Notes: generated by a model not told the origin, from the letters alone. Shown: positions 1 to 7,669, counted from the first letter of the stretch. The stretch is DNA of 9,685 nt from QHBQ01 sp038230695 (GCA_038230695.1 JBBRMT010000175.1:1-9685), one strand, 5' to 3'. Program-made: numbers and translations.

Positions 1-60
1 CGATAAACTGGCAATTCGGGGTGGGTGAGGCTCGGCAGAAACTGCGTCGTCTTTACCCAT
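1..60 (-). CDS. Possible start of an unidentified gene running off the left edge
   Basis: An ATG at 60-58 opens a frame that stays open to the window edge (20 codons, beginning MGKDDAVSAEPHPPRI). It lies about 13 bases beyond the stop of the SpvB-like gene, on the same strand but in a different frame. An in-frame TAG sits just upstream of the ATG, so it is not a simple frameshifted continuation of that gene. No Shine-Dalgarno sequence is visible. Nothing in the short peptide is recognisable. It could be the next gene of a co-transcribed pair or a chance open frame. Confidence 0.15.
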   Translation of the reverse strand, partial: MGKDDAVSAEPHPPRIASLS

Positions 61-73
61 CAATATCTAACTG

Positions 74-3055
74 TTAACGTACTAGGATGTCCTGCTCGGA
101 TTGGCGATCAAGGATGTACGCGCCACCCTCAACCACATTGGTATCGTAGAGGTAATTGGTCTTACGCACTCGCGTACTGGTTGCATCGTACTCCGCCTGC
201 GAGAGCAGTCGCCCATACTGGTTAGCGCCCGTCTCGTACAGGTAGTTGGTGGTCTTGGCCTGTGAGAGCCAGCTACCGCCGCTGTCGGTATTCAGCCCCC
301 AGCTGGTTTCCACTGTCTTGTTTTCAAACTCGAACCCGTGCCAAATACCTGAGAGTCCGTCAGCATATGGGAAGTATGAGTCGCCCTTGTCATACAGATA
401 GGCGGTAAAATAATGATTTACCTCCGAGAGCGTGTGTGAACCTGCCCCTGCTCGATGGATGGTGTCATACTCCTGACCAACCAGGAAACCGTTCTGGCTC
501 AACGCGACAAAGCAGGAGTCGGTAGGGTTATTGGGGGTACAGTTAGCTTCTCCCCCTTGCATAAACTTATGCTCGATCTGGTTGCCATTAGGGTCGGTTT
601 CGATCACGTCACCGTGGCCGCGGAACTCGGCTTGGCGGGGATGCACCAGGTAGGTTAGACCATGAGAGGGGTTGATGTAGCGGGCATACCACACCTGTGC
701 AGAATTGGGATAACTATCAAACCCTTCGGTGCCGTCCCAATTCATGGCTGGGTGGGTGTAAGCATAGGTCCAGGTGTAGCTGGGATAAGTGTTGTCCCAG
801 ACGCGCGGGAAGAGCGTCCGGCTGATTACGCGGCGGCGGTTGAAGAATACGCTGCTCACCATTACCTGGTCTATGTTCTCGTAGTTGAATGTTACCTTGC
901 CACCTTGATTGTTGTTCACACCAATCAGCCGATTCCAGGAGGCAACCGGATATTGTCCATTGCCACGTGCCGAACCTGGGGTATAGCTGAAGGTGGTGGC
1001 AGGCAGCAGGTGGTTGTCACTGCCCTGGCGCTGCACGCTGAGTAGGGTCAGCTTGACTCCACCGTTAGGGTTATGGTTGGAGTCGGTGGAATCGGAGTAG
1101 AGGCTGTAGTCGTAGGCAAAGTTGTACTGACGCACCTGCTGCCAGCCATAAGTGGGATCGTCGCTCTCCACCTTGACCGCATTCAGCTGCAAGTATTCAT
1201 AGGGTGGACTGCCAAGTTGGTTGGCGGGGGTATCGTTGGCGATGCTGATATCGTACTGGCGCGGTGCTGAGAGAAAATCCACGCGGTAGCGGTCAATGCT
1301 ACCTGTATTAATATTGCCGCCCCAGGTAATCGAAGTCAGCGCCACATTCCAGTCTACGTAGCCGCTCACCGTTGTGCTATCGCATTGAGGTGGGTTTACG
1401 TTCTGTGTTTGGTATGTATAGTTGTATTTTATCGCGTTACCGAAGACATCCACCACTTTACTGATGTTCCACTTGTATTCCTCCATATAGGCGGCCTGCG
1501 GAGGGTTAAGCACACAGTCGTAAAAGCCCCAGAAAGCATCAACCGCATACTCGTACATGGTGCCGTCTTTGGTCCACACCTGCCACTTATAGATCGGGTC
1601 GGCGACACCGTTGGAATAACCGCCATGCGTACCGCTGGAGGTGCCGACATAAACCGCCCTGACCCGTAGGAAAGCCTCGTTAGAGGTATTCCAAACCCAA
1701 TTACTAATCGGGGTGGCATGGCTGCCATCGCACGTAAGAGTAGGTAGGCAAGCTTCGCGCACCAGGTCGTAGGACTTGCCATTGATCACCAGCGTGTAAT
1801 AATTTCTTATAGCTTGGTCGTAAGGGAAGGTCTTATTCAGACTAACTGAGTCGCTAGCCAGGTTCCAATCCCGTCCCACCCAGGGGGCAGGATCGCCGCG
1901 CACGCCCGCAGTGCTGTCGGTGGCGGAGCTGTCATAGCTGAGGGCGATATTGGGTTTGATGCCATTGGGTCCGGCAGGCACGTCAATGGGCATCGAGTAG
2001 GAGGCTGCGCCGGTGAAGAGGTTGACCTGCCAGCCTTGCAAGCTAGGCAGATACAGATTGGAAGGAGAAGAACCGTCGCTGAGCTGATAATCTCCGGGTA
2101 TACCGGAATCGATCCTGGCGGTAATGGTTTTGCTTTTGGCATCAGCGCTGCCCTCGAGCGGTACCCACCTCTTGCTGCTCTCATCGAAGCGGAAGATAGC
2201 TAGATCGCCATCAACTATCCCTACGGCCTGCAACTGCTCAGGGGTATAGTGAATCGTAAGGTTAAGCGGCTTGGCAAACTTGGTGACCAACTGCCCCTGC
2301 GGGTCCGTAGCAGTGAGGAAGAAAGTGCCGAAGCCACGGTGCCAGCCAGCCAGTGCTGAGGGGATGAATTGCCCTGGGGTAGTCTGAAGGCTATAGCCTA
2401 GGGTCAGCTTACCATTATACGCCCCAGCTGGGATATTCAGGTCGACGCTGCCATCGGTGGATTTCAGAATGGTATCCTGGTTCGGGCTGTACTGGGCAGT
2501 AGTTGGGCTAGTAGTTGAATTGATCAGCAACCCGGCGTGGCGGGTTGCTGGCATAGGTAGACCCTGAGCGGTGACCTGGGGATCAAGGAGGAGCGCACCA
2601 CCAGCCGGCACCGCAACAATACGCAGCTGAACGGTAAAGGACGCGCTGCTCTTTCCCATCAACTCCGCCATATCCCAGCGGAGGACAGGAGCATCAGAAG
2701 GCTGGGCGATGGCCTCTGCAGGGATAGGCAGGGCTACCACCATATTCTTAGCTGGGTCAGGTGCCTGATTGGTAACCGTAATTGTGAATGGTACAGTGTC
2801 TCCAACATTAGCGGGGATAAGGCTGGAATCCACCTGAATAGCGAGGCTGGGCAGGTGCTGCGAAACAACTGGGGTAGCAATTAGCTGCTGGGGTACGGGC
2901 AGAGGAGGGCTACTTTGCGCGGGCGTAGCTGCGCTCACCGAAGATGAGACCATGGGCTTGGCTTGCTGAACCTGGGCCGAAACTGGCGATATAGAACTTA
3001 GCAAGAACGCTACGATCAAAAACATCGAGATACAACGCGAAATATGCTTAAGCAT
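74..3055 (-). CDS. Secreted SpvB/YD-repeat family protein, probably C-terminally shortened
   Basis: The protein has 993 residues. Residues 1-27 form a signal peptide (basic start, hydrophobic core, likely cleavage after VSA), so it is exported. Residues about 70-175 resemble a DUF11-type beta-sandwich (VGDTVPFTITVTNQAPDP). Residues about 195-325 form a second beta-rich region found in surface proteins. From about 333 comes an SpvB-type domain with the signature LFTGAASYSMPIDVPAGPNG and ALSYDSSATDS, as in the N-terminal parts of SpvB and Tc-toxin TcB proteins. At the C-terminus the motif NYLY(E/D)T recurs at 937 and 967 with a 30-residue period, like YD/RHS repeats, and the protein stops inside the second unit. 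There is no RHS core, no PxxxxDPxG-like cleavage motif and no toxin domain, so calling it a toxin is not justified; a surface or secreted structural role is inferred. The start is supported by AAGGAG 8 bases upstream of the ATG. Relatives are often longer, so the TAA at 76-74 may be a premature stop. Confidence 0.85.
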   Translation of the reverse strand: MLKHISRCISMFLIVAFLLSSISPVSAQVQQAKPMVSSSVSAATPAQSSPPLPVPQQLIATPVVSQHLPSLAIQVDSSLIPANVGDTVPFTITVTNQAPDPAKNMVVALPIPAEAIAQPSDAPVLRWDMAELMGKSSASFTVQLRIVAVPAGGALLLDPQVTAQGLPMPATRHAGLLINSTTSPTTAQYSPNQDTILKSTDGSVDLNIPAGAYNGKLTLGYSLQTTPGQFIPSALAGWHRGFGTFFLTATDPQGQLVTKFAKPLNLTIHYTPEQLQAVGIVDGDLAIFRFDESSKRWVPLEGSADAKSKTITARIDSGIPGDYQLSDGSSPSNLYLPSLQGWQVNLFTGAASYSMPIDVPAGPNGIKPNIALSYDSSATDSTAGVRGDPAPWVGRDWNLASDSVSLNKTFPYDQAIRNYYTLVINGKSYDLVREACLPTLTCDGSHATPISNWVWNTSNEAFLRVRAVYVGTSSGTHGGYSNGVADPIYKWQVWTKDGTMYEYAVDAFWGFYDCVLNPPQAAYMEEYKWNISKVVDVFGNAIKYNYTYQTQNVNPPQCDSTTVSGYVDWNVALTSITWGGNINTGSIDRYRVDFLSAPRQYDISIANDTPANQLGSPPYEYLQLNAVKVESDDPTYGWQQVRQYNFAYDYSLYSDSTDSNHNPNGGVKLTLLSVQRQGSDNHLLPATTFSYTPGSARGNGQYPVASWNRLIGVNNNQGGKVTFNYENIDQVMVSSVFFNRRRVISRTLFPRVWDNTYPSYTWTYAYTHPAMNWDGTEGFDSYPNSAQVWYARYINPSHGLTYLVHPRQAEFRGHGDVIETDPNGNQIEHKFMQGGEANCTPNNPTDSCFVALSQNGFLVGQEYDTIHRAGAGSHTLSEVNHYFTAYLYDKGDSYFPYADGLSGIWHGFEFENKTVETSWGLNTDSGGSWLSQAKTTNYLYETGANQYGRLLSQAEYDATSTRVRKTNYLYDTNVVEGGAYILDRQSEQDILVR

Positions 3056-3063
3056 GATGTCAT

Positions 3064-3069
3064 CTCCTT
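3064..3069 (-). promoter_or_regulatory. Ribosome binding site of the SpvB-like gene
   Basis: The sequence AAGGAG on the minus strand lies 8 bases before the ATG at 3055. This spacing fixes the start at 3055 and rules out the out-of-frame ATG at 3063-3061. Confidence 0.75.
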
Positions 3070-3089
3070 ATTGCTTGTAAGTGTTGGAG

Positions 3090-3340
3090 TACGAGCCGAT
3101 CACCGATTGGGGGTGAAAGAAGACCCCGGCTATGCGTATCAGCGTGGAAAACGCTGGATTATGGTTCAGGGGCATAAAGCGGGTGTATTGCCGTACCACA
3201 GTAGTAACCGCTATTGTGCCTTGGACGCACGTAAGCCAACCCATTGGCCCCTGCGAGAGCCAAGCGGGATACTTTTCTTAGCAGGCGTTAAAAACGCACG
3301 CTTCCCAATCAAGGAAGCTGCTGCTCGGTGAAGTAGTCAA
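3090..3340. other. Hairpin-rich intergenic stretch (possible structured RNA, long leader or mobile-element remnant)
   Basis: This stretch has no convincing gene but carries several short perfect inverted repeats: GGGGT/ACCCC at 3110-3114 and 3123-3127, CAGCGT/ACGCTG at 3140-3145 and 3151-3156 (loop GGAAA), GCGTT/AACGC at 3285-3289 and 3293-3297 (loop AAA), and GCTTCC/GGAAGC at 3300-3305 and 3313-3318. The last is followed by GAAGTAGTCAA. Read on the minus strand this would be the 5' leader of the SpvB-like gene. Read on the plus strand, a chain of hairpins ending in a stem followed by AGTAGTCA loosely recalls the right end and omega-RNA region of IS200/IS605 TnpB elements. A 95-codon open frame on the plus strand (3044-3331) spans it but has no recognisable domain and no zinc-finger cysteines of TnpB. 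The stems are seen; every functional reading is inference. Confidence 0.3.
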
Positions 3341-3414
3341 ATTGTACCCCGTCCACAGCTGTAGCGCCCTACAGATTTCTATAGTCTTTGCACATGAAAA
3401 TCTATAAAGCGAGA

Positions 3415-3458
3415 AACAAGGAAAGGCCCCACTCCGCAGAGCAGGGTCTTTCCTTGTT
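3415..3458 (-). terminator. Stem-loop terminator behind the kinase/regulator gene
   Basis: Arms 3415-3429 and 3444-3458 pair over 15 bp with one G-U wobble. The 14-nt loop contains a further CTC/GAG mini-stem. The stem starts about 30 bases past the stop of the kinase/regulator gene. On the minus strand it is followed by only a short T-rich stretch (TTTCTCGCTTTA), so termination is likely but the U-tract is weak. There is no T-tract on the plus side. Confidence 0.7.
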
Positions 3459-3489
3459 GCCTACCAATGTAATTCGTCTCGTACAGCCA

Positions 3490-5418
3490 TCATTTTGCTC
3501 GATTCAGTAGGCCTCTTTTCTGGGCTACTGCCACCACCGCGCCTCGATTGCTTACATCGAGCTTCTGCATGATGTTCGAGGCGTGATACTGCACCGAATT
3601 GGCCGAAATGTTCAACTTGCTGCCGATCTGTTTGTATGACATCCCTTCCGCCATATATCCCAAGACCTCCAACTCACGCTCGGTCAGGGCATCGGGATCC
3701 ACTTTCTGTCTTGCCAGTACCGCAAAACGTTCCACCACTTGGGTAGCTACCCTGAGATGGAGCGACGATTGTCCACGACTGGCCGCGTGTACGGCCTCGA
3801 CAATTGCCTCGGGCGCGGCATCCTTGAGGACATAGCCCCTCGCCCCGGCCTTGAGACTAGCAAAGACCTGCTCGTCCTGGTCAAATATGGTCAGGATGAC
3901 AACTTCCACTCCGGGATGTGCTTCTCGCAGCTTTGGTAGCGCCTCAAGACCCGACAGCTGAGGCAGTTGTAGGTCCAGGAGAACCACATCCGGGTGCAAG
4001 CGGCTAGTTTCTGCGATTGCCGTTAGTCCGTCATCCGCCACGCCAACAACCTGCACATCCGGCTGTCCCGCCAGGATGCCCTGAATATCCTGTCTGGCAA
4101 TAGGGTGGTCGTCCACCACCAGAACGCGGATGGGTTGGGCCACGGCAGGCGGCATCGCATCCGGTCCGCCCTTTAGCACCACAGCGGCGGTAACAATGCT
4201 AGGGCGGACATAGGGGATTTTCGCTCGTGCGATCGTGCCATGACCAGGGTGGCTGGTGATCAGGAACTCCCCACTCAGGGTACGCACTCGGGCCGCCATG
4301 CTAACCAGACCCAAGCCGTCCACATCATCAGGCGCGGCGTTCGCATCAAAGCCCACCCCGTCGTCCTTGACAGTAAGGGTGATTGAGGCAGTCTCGTAGG
4401 CCAACTCCAGACTGACCTGGCGGGCGGCAGCGTGTTTATAGATATTCTGAAAGGCTTCCTGAGCTACCCGAAAGAGGGCGGTCGCCACATCAGGGGACAT
4501 CTGCCGCTCCTCACCCTTGGAGTAAAACTGGGTGGTGAGCGCCGCCCGTTTGCCAAGCTCGGCTAGCGCGGCGGCCAGGGCACCCTGCAGCGACTGATGC
4601 TCAAGTGACATGGGGTGCAGACCTAGAACCGAGCGGCGGGCTTCTACCAGGGCGCGGCGGGCCAGTGTCTCGGTCTCGGCCAGCACGGTCGCCTCAGCCT
4701 GGCTATGACGCTGATCATAAGGCTTGAGCGATTCGAGGTTGAGGATGATACCGGTAAGCGATTGGGCCAGAGAATCGTGTATCTCCCGTGCCAGGCGACC
4801 CCTCTCTTCAGCTACTGCGAGCATCCTGGCCTGTTGCTCAAGGCGCTGACGCTCCAAGGCCAGCGCCATTAGGGTGGCAATTGGCTCGACCAGGAGCGCG
4901 TCCGCCATGCGATAGAAGCCGGGTGTCTGGCTAATCAAGGCGAGCCCACCCATTATCCTGGGTGACCTCAAGATCGGCACAATCACCGCTGCCCGCCCAA
5001 ACTTGTCGTGCATGAGTTTGTCGCCAGGATAGGCAGTGGCGGTCAAGGCGAAGTCCTCGATAATAACCGGATCGCCTACAAGCAAGGCCGATCCGAAAGA
5101 GAAAGCTGAGGGCGGATAGACATCTCCCGACCCCAGGATCGGCGGGTGGCATAGAGCTACAGCCATGTTGCGATCTTCTCCCGTGTCTAGCAGCAGTGCA
5201 GTCAGCACCTCATGAGAAATGACGCGCCTGGTCTGTTGTGCGATAGTGGAGAAAGTCCTGGAGACATCTGTGCTGGTAGCAATTGACCAGGTGATCTCGG
5301 TCAAGGCCACCGCAAGTGCAGCAGGATAGCCAACAGCTTCCCTTGAGGTCGAGCCAATCTTGACCGTGTCCCTTATATCTGTAGCCTGACCTGACACCCT
5401 CTCATCCCGCTTTTTCAT
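3490..5418 (-). CDS. Fused NarX-like histidine kinase and NarL-like response regulator (one-protein two-component system)
   Basis: The protein has 642 residues with no signal peptide or membrane segment, so it is cytoplasmic. Residues about 45-190 are a GAF-like sensor region. Residues 200-270 are a HisKA_3 dimerisation domain with the phospho-acceptor H214 in REIHDSLAQSLTG. Residues 305-403 are an HATPase_c domain with N-box (E321, N325), DDGVGFD (352-358), GLGLVSM (368-374) and GHGT (392-395). After a linker (404-429) comes a REC domain with D436/D437, phospho-acceptor D482, T510 and K532. The C-terminal 578-642 is a LuxR/NarL HTH (TERELEVLGYMAEGMS). All key residues for autokinase, phosphotransfer and DNA binding are present. 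These functions normally occupy two proteins. The ligand of the GAF region and the target genes are unknown. The start is supported by GGAGG 6 bases upstream of the ATG. M422, in the linker, sits where a free NarL-type protein would begin. Confidence 0.93.
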   Translation of the reverse strand: MKKRDERVSGQATDIRDTVKIGSTSREAVGYPAALAVALTEITWSIATSTDVSRTFSTIAQQTRRVISHEVLTALLLDTGEDRNMAVALCHPPILGSGDVYPPSAFSFGSALLVGDPVIIEDFALTATAYPGDKLMHDKFGRAAVIVPILRSPRIMGGLALISQTPGFYRMADALLVEPIATLMALALERQRLEQQARMLAVAEERGRLAREIHDSLAQSLTGIILNLESLKPYDQRHSQAEATVLAETETLARRALVEARRSVLGLHPMSLEHQSLQGALAAALAELGKRAALTTQFYSKGEERQMSPDVATALFRVAQEAFQNIYKHAAARQVSLELAYETASITLTVKDDGVGFDANAAPDDVDGLGLVSMAARVRTLSGEFLITSHPGHGTIARAKIPYVRPSIVTAAVVLKGGPDAMPPAVAQPIRVLVVDDHPIARQDIQGILAGQPDVQVVGVADDGLTAIAETSRLHPDVVLLDLQLPQLSGLEALPKLREAHPGVEVVILTIFDQDEQVFASLKAGARGYVLKDAAPEAIVEAVHAASRGQSSLHLRVATQVVERFAVLARQKVDPDALTERELEVLGYMAEGMSYKQIGSKLNISANSVQYHASNIMQKLDVSNRGAVVAVAQKRGLLNRAK

Positions 5419-5548
5419 CCAAACCCTCCGAAATCCACAGTGACCAGCCCTACAACTTAACGGGGATGCAACTACTCTAACATTCGTTCTAGCCGCACTG
5501 CCAATGCTAATAGCGGAGACGCACGATCAGTACAGCTAGTCTATAACA

Positions 5549-5577
5549 ATATTACTATTTTCCTGTATATGTGTCAA
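5549..5577 (-). promoter_or_regulatory. Promoter of the kinase/regulator gene
   Basis: On the minus strand a perfect -35 TTGACA (5577-5572) is followed after exactly 17 bases by TAATAT (5554-5549), a 4/6 match to the -10 consensus. Transcription would begin near 5542 (an A), leaving a leader of about 124 bases before the ATG, with a normal Shine-Dalgarno. This is the best sigma-70-type promoter upstream of the gene. Confidence 0.6.
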
Positions 5578-5597
5578 CTCATTTGGCCGACTGAATG

Positions 5598-5619
5598 TGT
5601 TACAAGCTATTGGGTAACA
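5598..5619. promoter_or_regulatory. 22-bp dyad upstream of the kinase/regulator promoter (candidate operator)
   Basis: TGTTAC-N10-GTAACA is a perfect 6-bp inverted repeat. Its near edge is about 20 bases upstream of the -35 box and it covers roughly -57 to -78 relative to the predicted transcription start. That is a usual position for an activator of the NarL class, so autoregulation by the downstream gene product is possible. The dyad is seen; the regulator is a guess. The remaining parts of the 5419-5781 gap show no gene and no clear terminator for the glycosyltransferase gene. Confidence 0.35.
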
Positions 5620-5781
5620 ATTACTTGCTAGCGGTATAGAATAAATGCACCCTTAAACCAAAGCGGCAAGCACATGACCAAACCTTCCTACTCATAGGTG
5701 CAAAGTTTAGCAACGAGGCCTTCACTGCCATTGAGTAGTAGTACACTAGCCATCCCAGCAAGCGAAATAGCTCAAGTATCA

Positions 5782-7359
5782 CTACCTTGGAGAAGCGCGG
5801 TGAGCCAGCAACTCGGCAGCGTCATGGTAGCGGGTAAGTATCCCATTGGTGTAGCCGAAATAATAAGTAGGCACAGTGGCGGGCTGCTGGATGGCAGCGG
5901 CAAAGCTCGAATAGCGGTAGACAAAATCGTCATAGACGTGAAGGCTGGAATCACTGTAGGCAAGGTGAATTGCGGCGGGCAGCCCTTCGTTCAGAATCCA
6001 GGCGCGCTTGTAGGCAATCGGGATATTCACGAAGAAGAATTGGCTGTGTGGCGCTACATCGGGTACAGCGACCTTGAGTTGGGCAATGAAGTTGCTAGCG
6101 GTATCGGCACCGATGCGCCACTCCTCGTTATGGACAGCGGTGGCCCAGCTGCCATAACCAATCAGCAGCGCCAGCAAGGCCGCGGTCAGCCCGCTTCTAA
6201 GAGAGTATTGGGAATGCGGTTTTGCCGCTTGTAGAGGGGAACTGCCATTTGCCTCTTCCTGGTTGGGACTGGCTGACACAAAGCCCGCTATAGTGGATGC
6301 GAACAGTTGCTGCAGCACGGCCGTGAGGAAGATAGCGAAGCCAATGCTCAGCGGGTATACATAGCGGGTAGCAGGATCGTAAGCGGTGATATTTGCAACA
6401 GGGATGAGGGTAATTACCAGCCAAGCCAGGCCGAACCAGGCCAGGCGACCAGCCCAGCGGGCAAGTATCAGGCTGATTATGACAAAAGAACCAAGTAGAA
6501 CCAACACGAGGGCGGCATCCATCCGTTCGACATTGGCGAAGCTCAAGAGCATTGCAATATAGCTGGCAAGATTGCCGAATATGCGGGTATCCAGGTTCAG
6601 ACCATAGCCGAAGCTGCTAATATTCGCGCTGCTGAACCAGAGCCGAAGCAGCAGGTAGCCGCCACCCAGCAGCAGAAATGGGAGGTGTAGCCGTAGCTTG
6701 GCGAGTAGGAATGGTCGCCAGCGGCCTTGCTGCCACTGCGGCTGAGGAAAGAAGAGCAGATCGGTGAGCAGCAGCAGCGCGGGAACGACCAGCGCAACCT
6801 CCTTAGCGAGAACCGCAAGGGCCAGAGTGAACAAAGTAAGCAGGTAGTAGCCGAGGCGGTGCTGGCGCAGGTAGAACCCGAAGGCGATTAGGCATAGCAG
6901 GGTGAAGATCATTGCCGGTATATCGGCACGCCCCGCGATCCAAGTCACCGCACCAGGGTGTGCAGGGTGAACCGCGAATAGCATGGCGGCGAGGCTTGCC
7001 GTCAGCACTCCCCGGAGCAGGTAGACAAACCACCAGACCAGCGCACAGCAAATTAGATTCAGCAGCATGCTGCTTAGATGCCAGCCCGATGGGTTCGCCC
7101 CCCATAGATCGAAGTCAGCGACGTAGCTGATCCAGGTTATAGGGCGATAGAAGAAGGAAACAATACCGCGCCCCGGCACGAACAGGTCCAGTACCTGCGA
7201 CAGGTCACGTCCAGTTAGAAACAGGTAATCGTCGGCATTCCATGAGTAGCCGAGGGTCGGAAGGTAGAGTAGCACGCTGATAAGCAGGGCGGGGAACAAA
7301 CCAAGCCAGCCTACAGCTGGTGGCTGGCGAAGCGTGGCTGGCAAACGAATCGTGGTCAT
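5782..7359 (-). CDS. GT-C family multi-pass membrane glycosyltransferase (PMT/ArnT/TMTC-like)
   Basis: The protein has 525 residues with about ten hydrophobic segments. After the first membrane segment (about 18-36) comes an acidic pair in NADDY (D43, D44), the position of the catalytic acid in GT-C enzymes, then YRPIT (71-75). HPAHPGAVTWIAGRAD (131-146) and LAKE (184-187) match conserved loop motifs of TMTC-like and related GT-C proteins, which take sugars from lipid-phosphate carriers on the outer face of the membrane. The donor and acceptor cannot be told from sequence. Residues about 362-388 are a polar loop. Residues 405-525 form a soluble C-terminal domain (NEEWRIGAD, FFFVNIPIAYKRAW), probably extracytoplasmic. 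The ATG at 7359 has no Shine-Dalgarno but lies directly after a good promoter, so translation is probably leaderless. No partner pathway genes are adjacent. The family call is firm; the substrate is unknown. Confidence 0.85.
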   Translation of the reverse strand: MTTIRLPATLRQPPAVGWLGLFPALLISVLLYLPTLGYSWNADDYLFLTGRDLSQVLDLFVPGRGIVSFFYRPITWISYVADFDLWGANPSGWHLSSMLLNLICCALVWWFVYLLRGVLTASLAAMLFAVHPAHPGAVTWIAGRADIPAMIFTLLCLIAFGFYLRQHRLGYYLLTLFTLALAVLAKEVALVVPALLLLTDLLFFPQPQWQQGRWRPFLLAKLRLHLPFLLLGGGYLLLRLWFSSANISSFGYGLNLDTRIFGNLASYIAMLLSFANVERMDAALVLVLLGSFVIISLILARWAGRLAWFGLAWLVITLIPVANITAYDPATRYVYPLSIGFAIFLTAVLQQLFASTIAGFVSASPNQEEANGSSPLQAAKPHSQYSLRSGLTAALLALLIGYGSWATAVHNEEWRIGADTASNFIAQLKVAVPDVAPHSQFFFVNIPIAYKRAWILNEGLPAAIHLAYSDSSLHVYDDFVYRYSSFAAAIQQPATVPTYYFGYTNGILTRYHDAAELLAHRASPR

Positions 7360-7366
7360 AGGCGAT

Positions 7367-7395
7367 ATTATAACTTAGGCCGTATCCAGTTACAA
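7367..7395 (-). promoter_or_regulatory. Promoter of the glycosyltransferase gene, giving a leaderless mRNA
   Basis: On the minus strand TTGTAA (7395-7390) is followed after 17 bases by a perfect TATAAT (7372-7367). The predicted start of transcription (7360 or 7359) coincides with the A of the ATG at 7359. With no Shine-Dalgarno between them, the mRNA should have no leader. Confidence 0.65.
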
Positions 7396-7669
7396 CCTGA
7401 GCGATTCTACCAAGATACAATGCCTTGCTTTACGGCTAGGACAAGGGGATGCCGATGGCATCATCGTCGGTAGCGAACCCAAACTGAGACAAAGCTGGGT
7501 GCGAAATAGGATCTCGCAGTCGTCGAGCCGGTCGGCAAATTCCTGGTCTGGCAAGTATGCGGGCATACGAGACTTTCAGCGCCTCGGCCCGCGCATCACA
7601 CCCTGTAATCCCCTCGGCGAGCAGGCCAGCATAATGCTCCGGACACTGGCACTACATCCCTCCCACGCG
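7396..7669. other. Intergenic gap with no convincing gene
   Basis: No tRNA or clear gene is visible. On the minus strand a 71-codon frame lies open between stops (7651 to 7439) and reads like protein in its first half (EHYAGLLAEGITGCDARAEALKVSYA is split here as EHYAGLLAEG and ITGCDARAEALKVSYA), but it has no usable start codon, so it may be a decayed coding remnant. Two short perfect inverted repeats are present: GATGCC-GAT-GGCATC at 7448-7462 and GTATGC-GG-GCATAC at 7555-7568. Their role is unknown. Confidence 0.3.

Noticed and set aside
455..1669. Several plus-strand open frames of 65-127 codons inside the SpvB-like gene
   Set aside because: They are antisense to a long, clearly domain-bearing gene and show no ribosome binding sites or recognisable motifs.
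74..3055. SpvB-type ADP-ribosylating toxin or Tc toxin component
   Set aside because: Only the N-terminal SpvB-like structural domain is present. No ADP-ribosyltransferase motif, RHS core, immunity gene or TcA/TcC partner is seen.
3044..3331. Plus-strand frame of 95 codons overlapping the start of the SpvB-like gene
   Set aside because: No ribosome binding site and no recognisable domain; its ATG lies in the start region of the opposite gene. It is kept only as part of the structured-region discussion.
5698..6234. Plus-strand frame of 178 codons opposite the glycosyltransferase gene
   Set aside because: Antisense to the C-terminal part of a well-supported GT-C gene, whose motifs and promoter fit the minus strand; no ribosome binding site and no known fold on the plus strand.
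7390..7566. Minus-strand ORF of 58 codons upstream of the glycosyltransferase gene
   Set aside because: No Shine-Dalgarno and no recognisable motif; it competes with another open frame over the same bases, and its stop overlaps the -35 box of the glycosyltransferase promoter.
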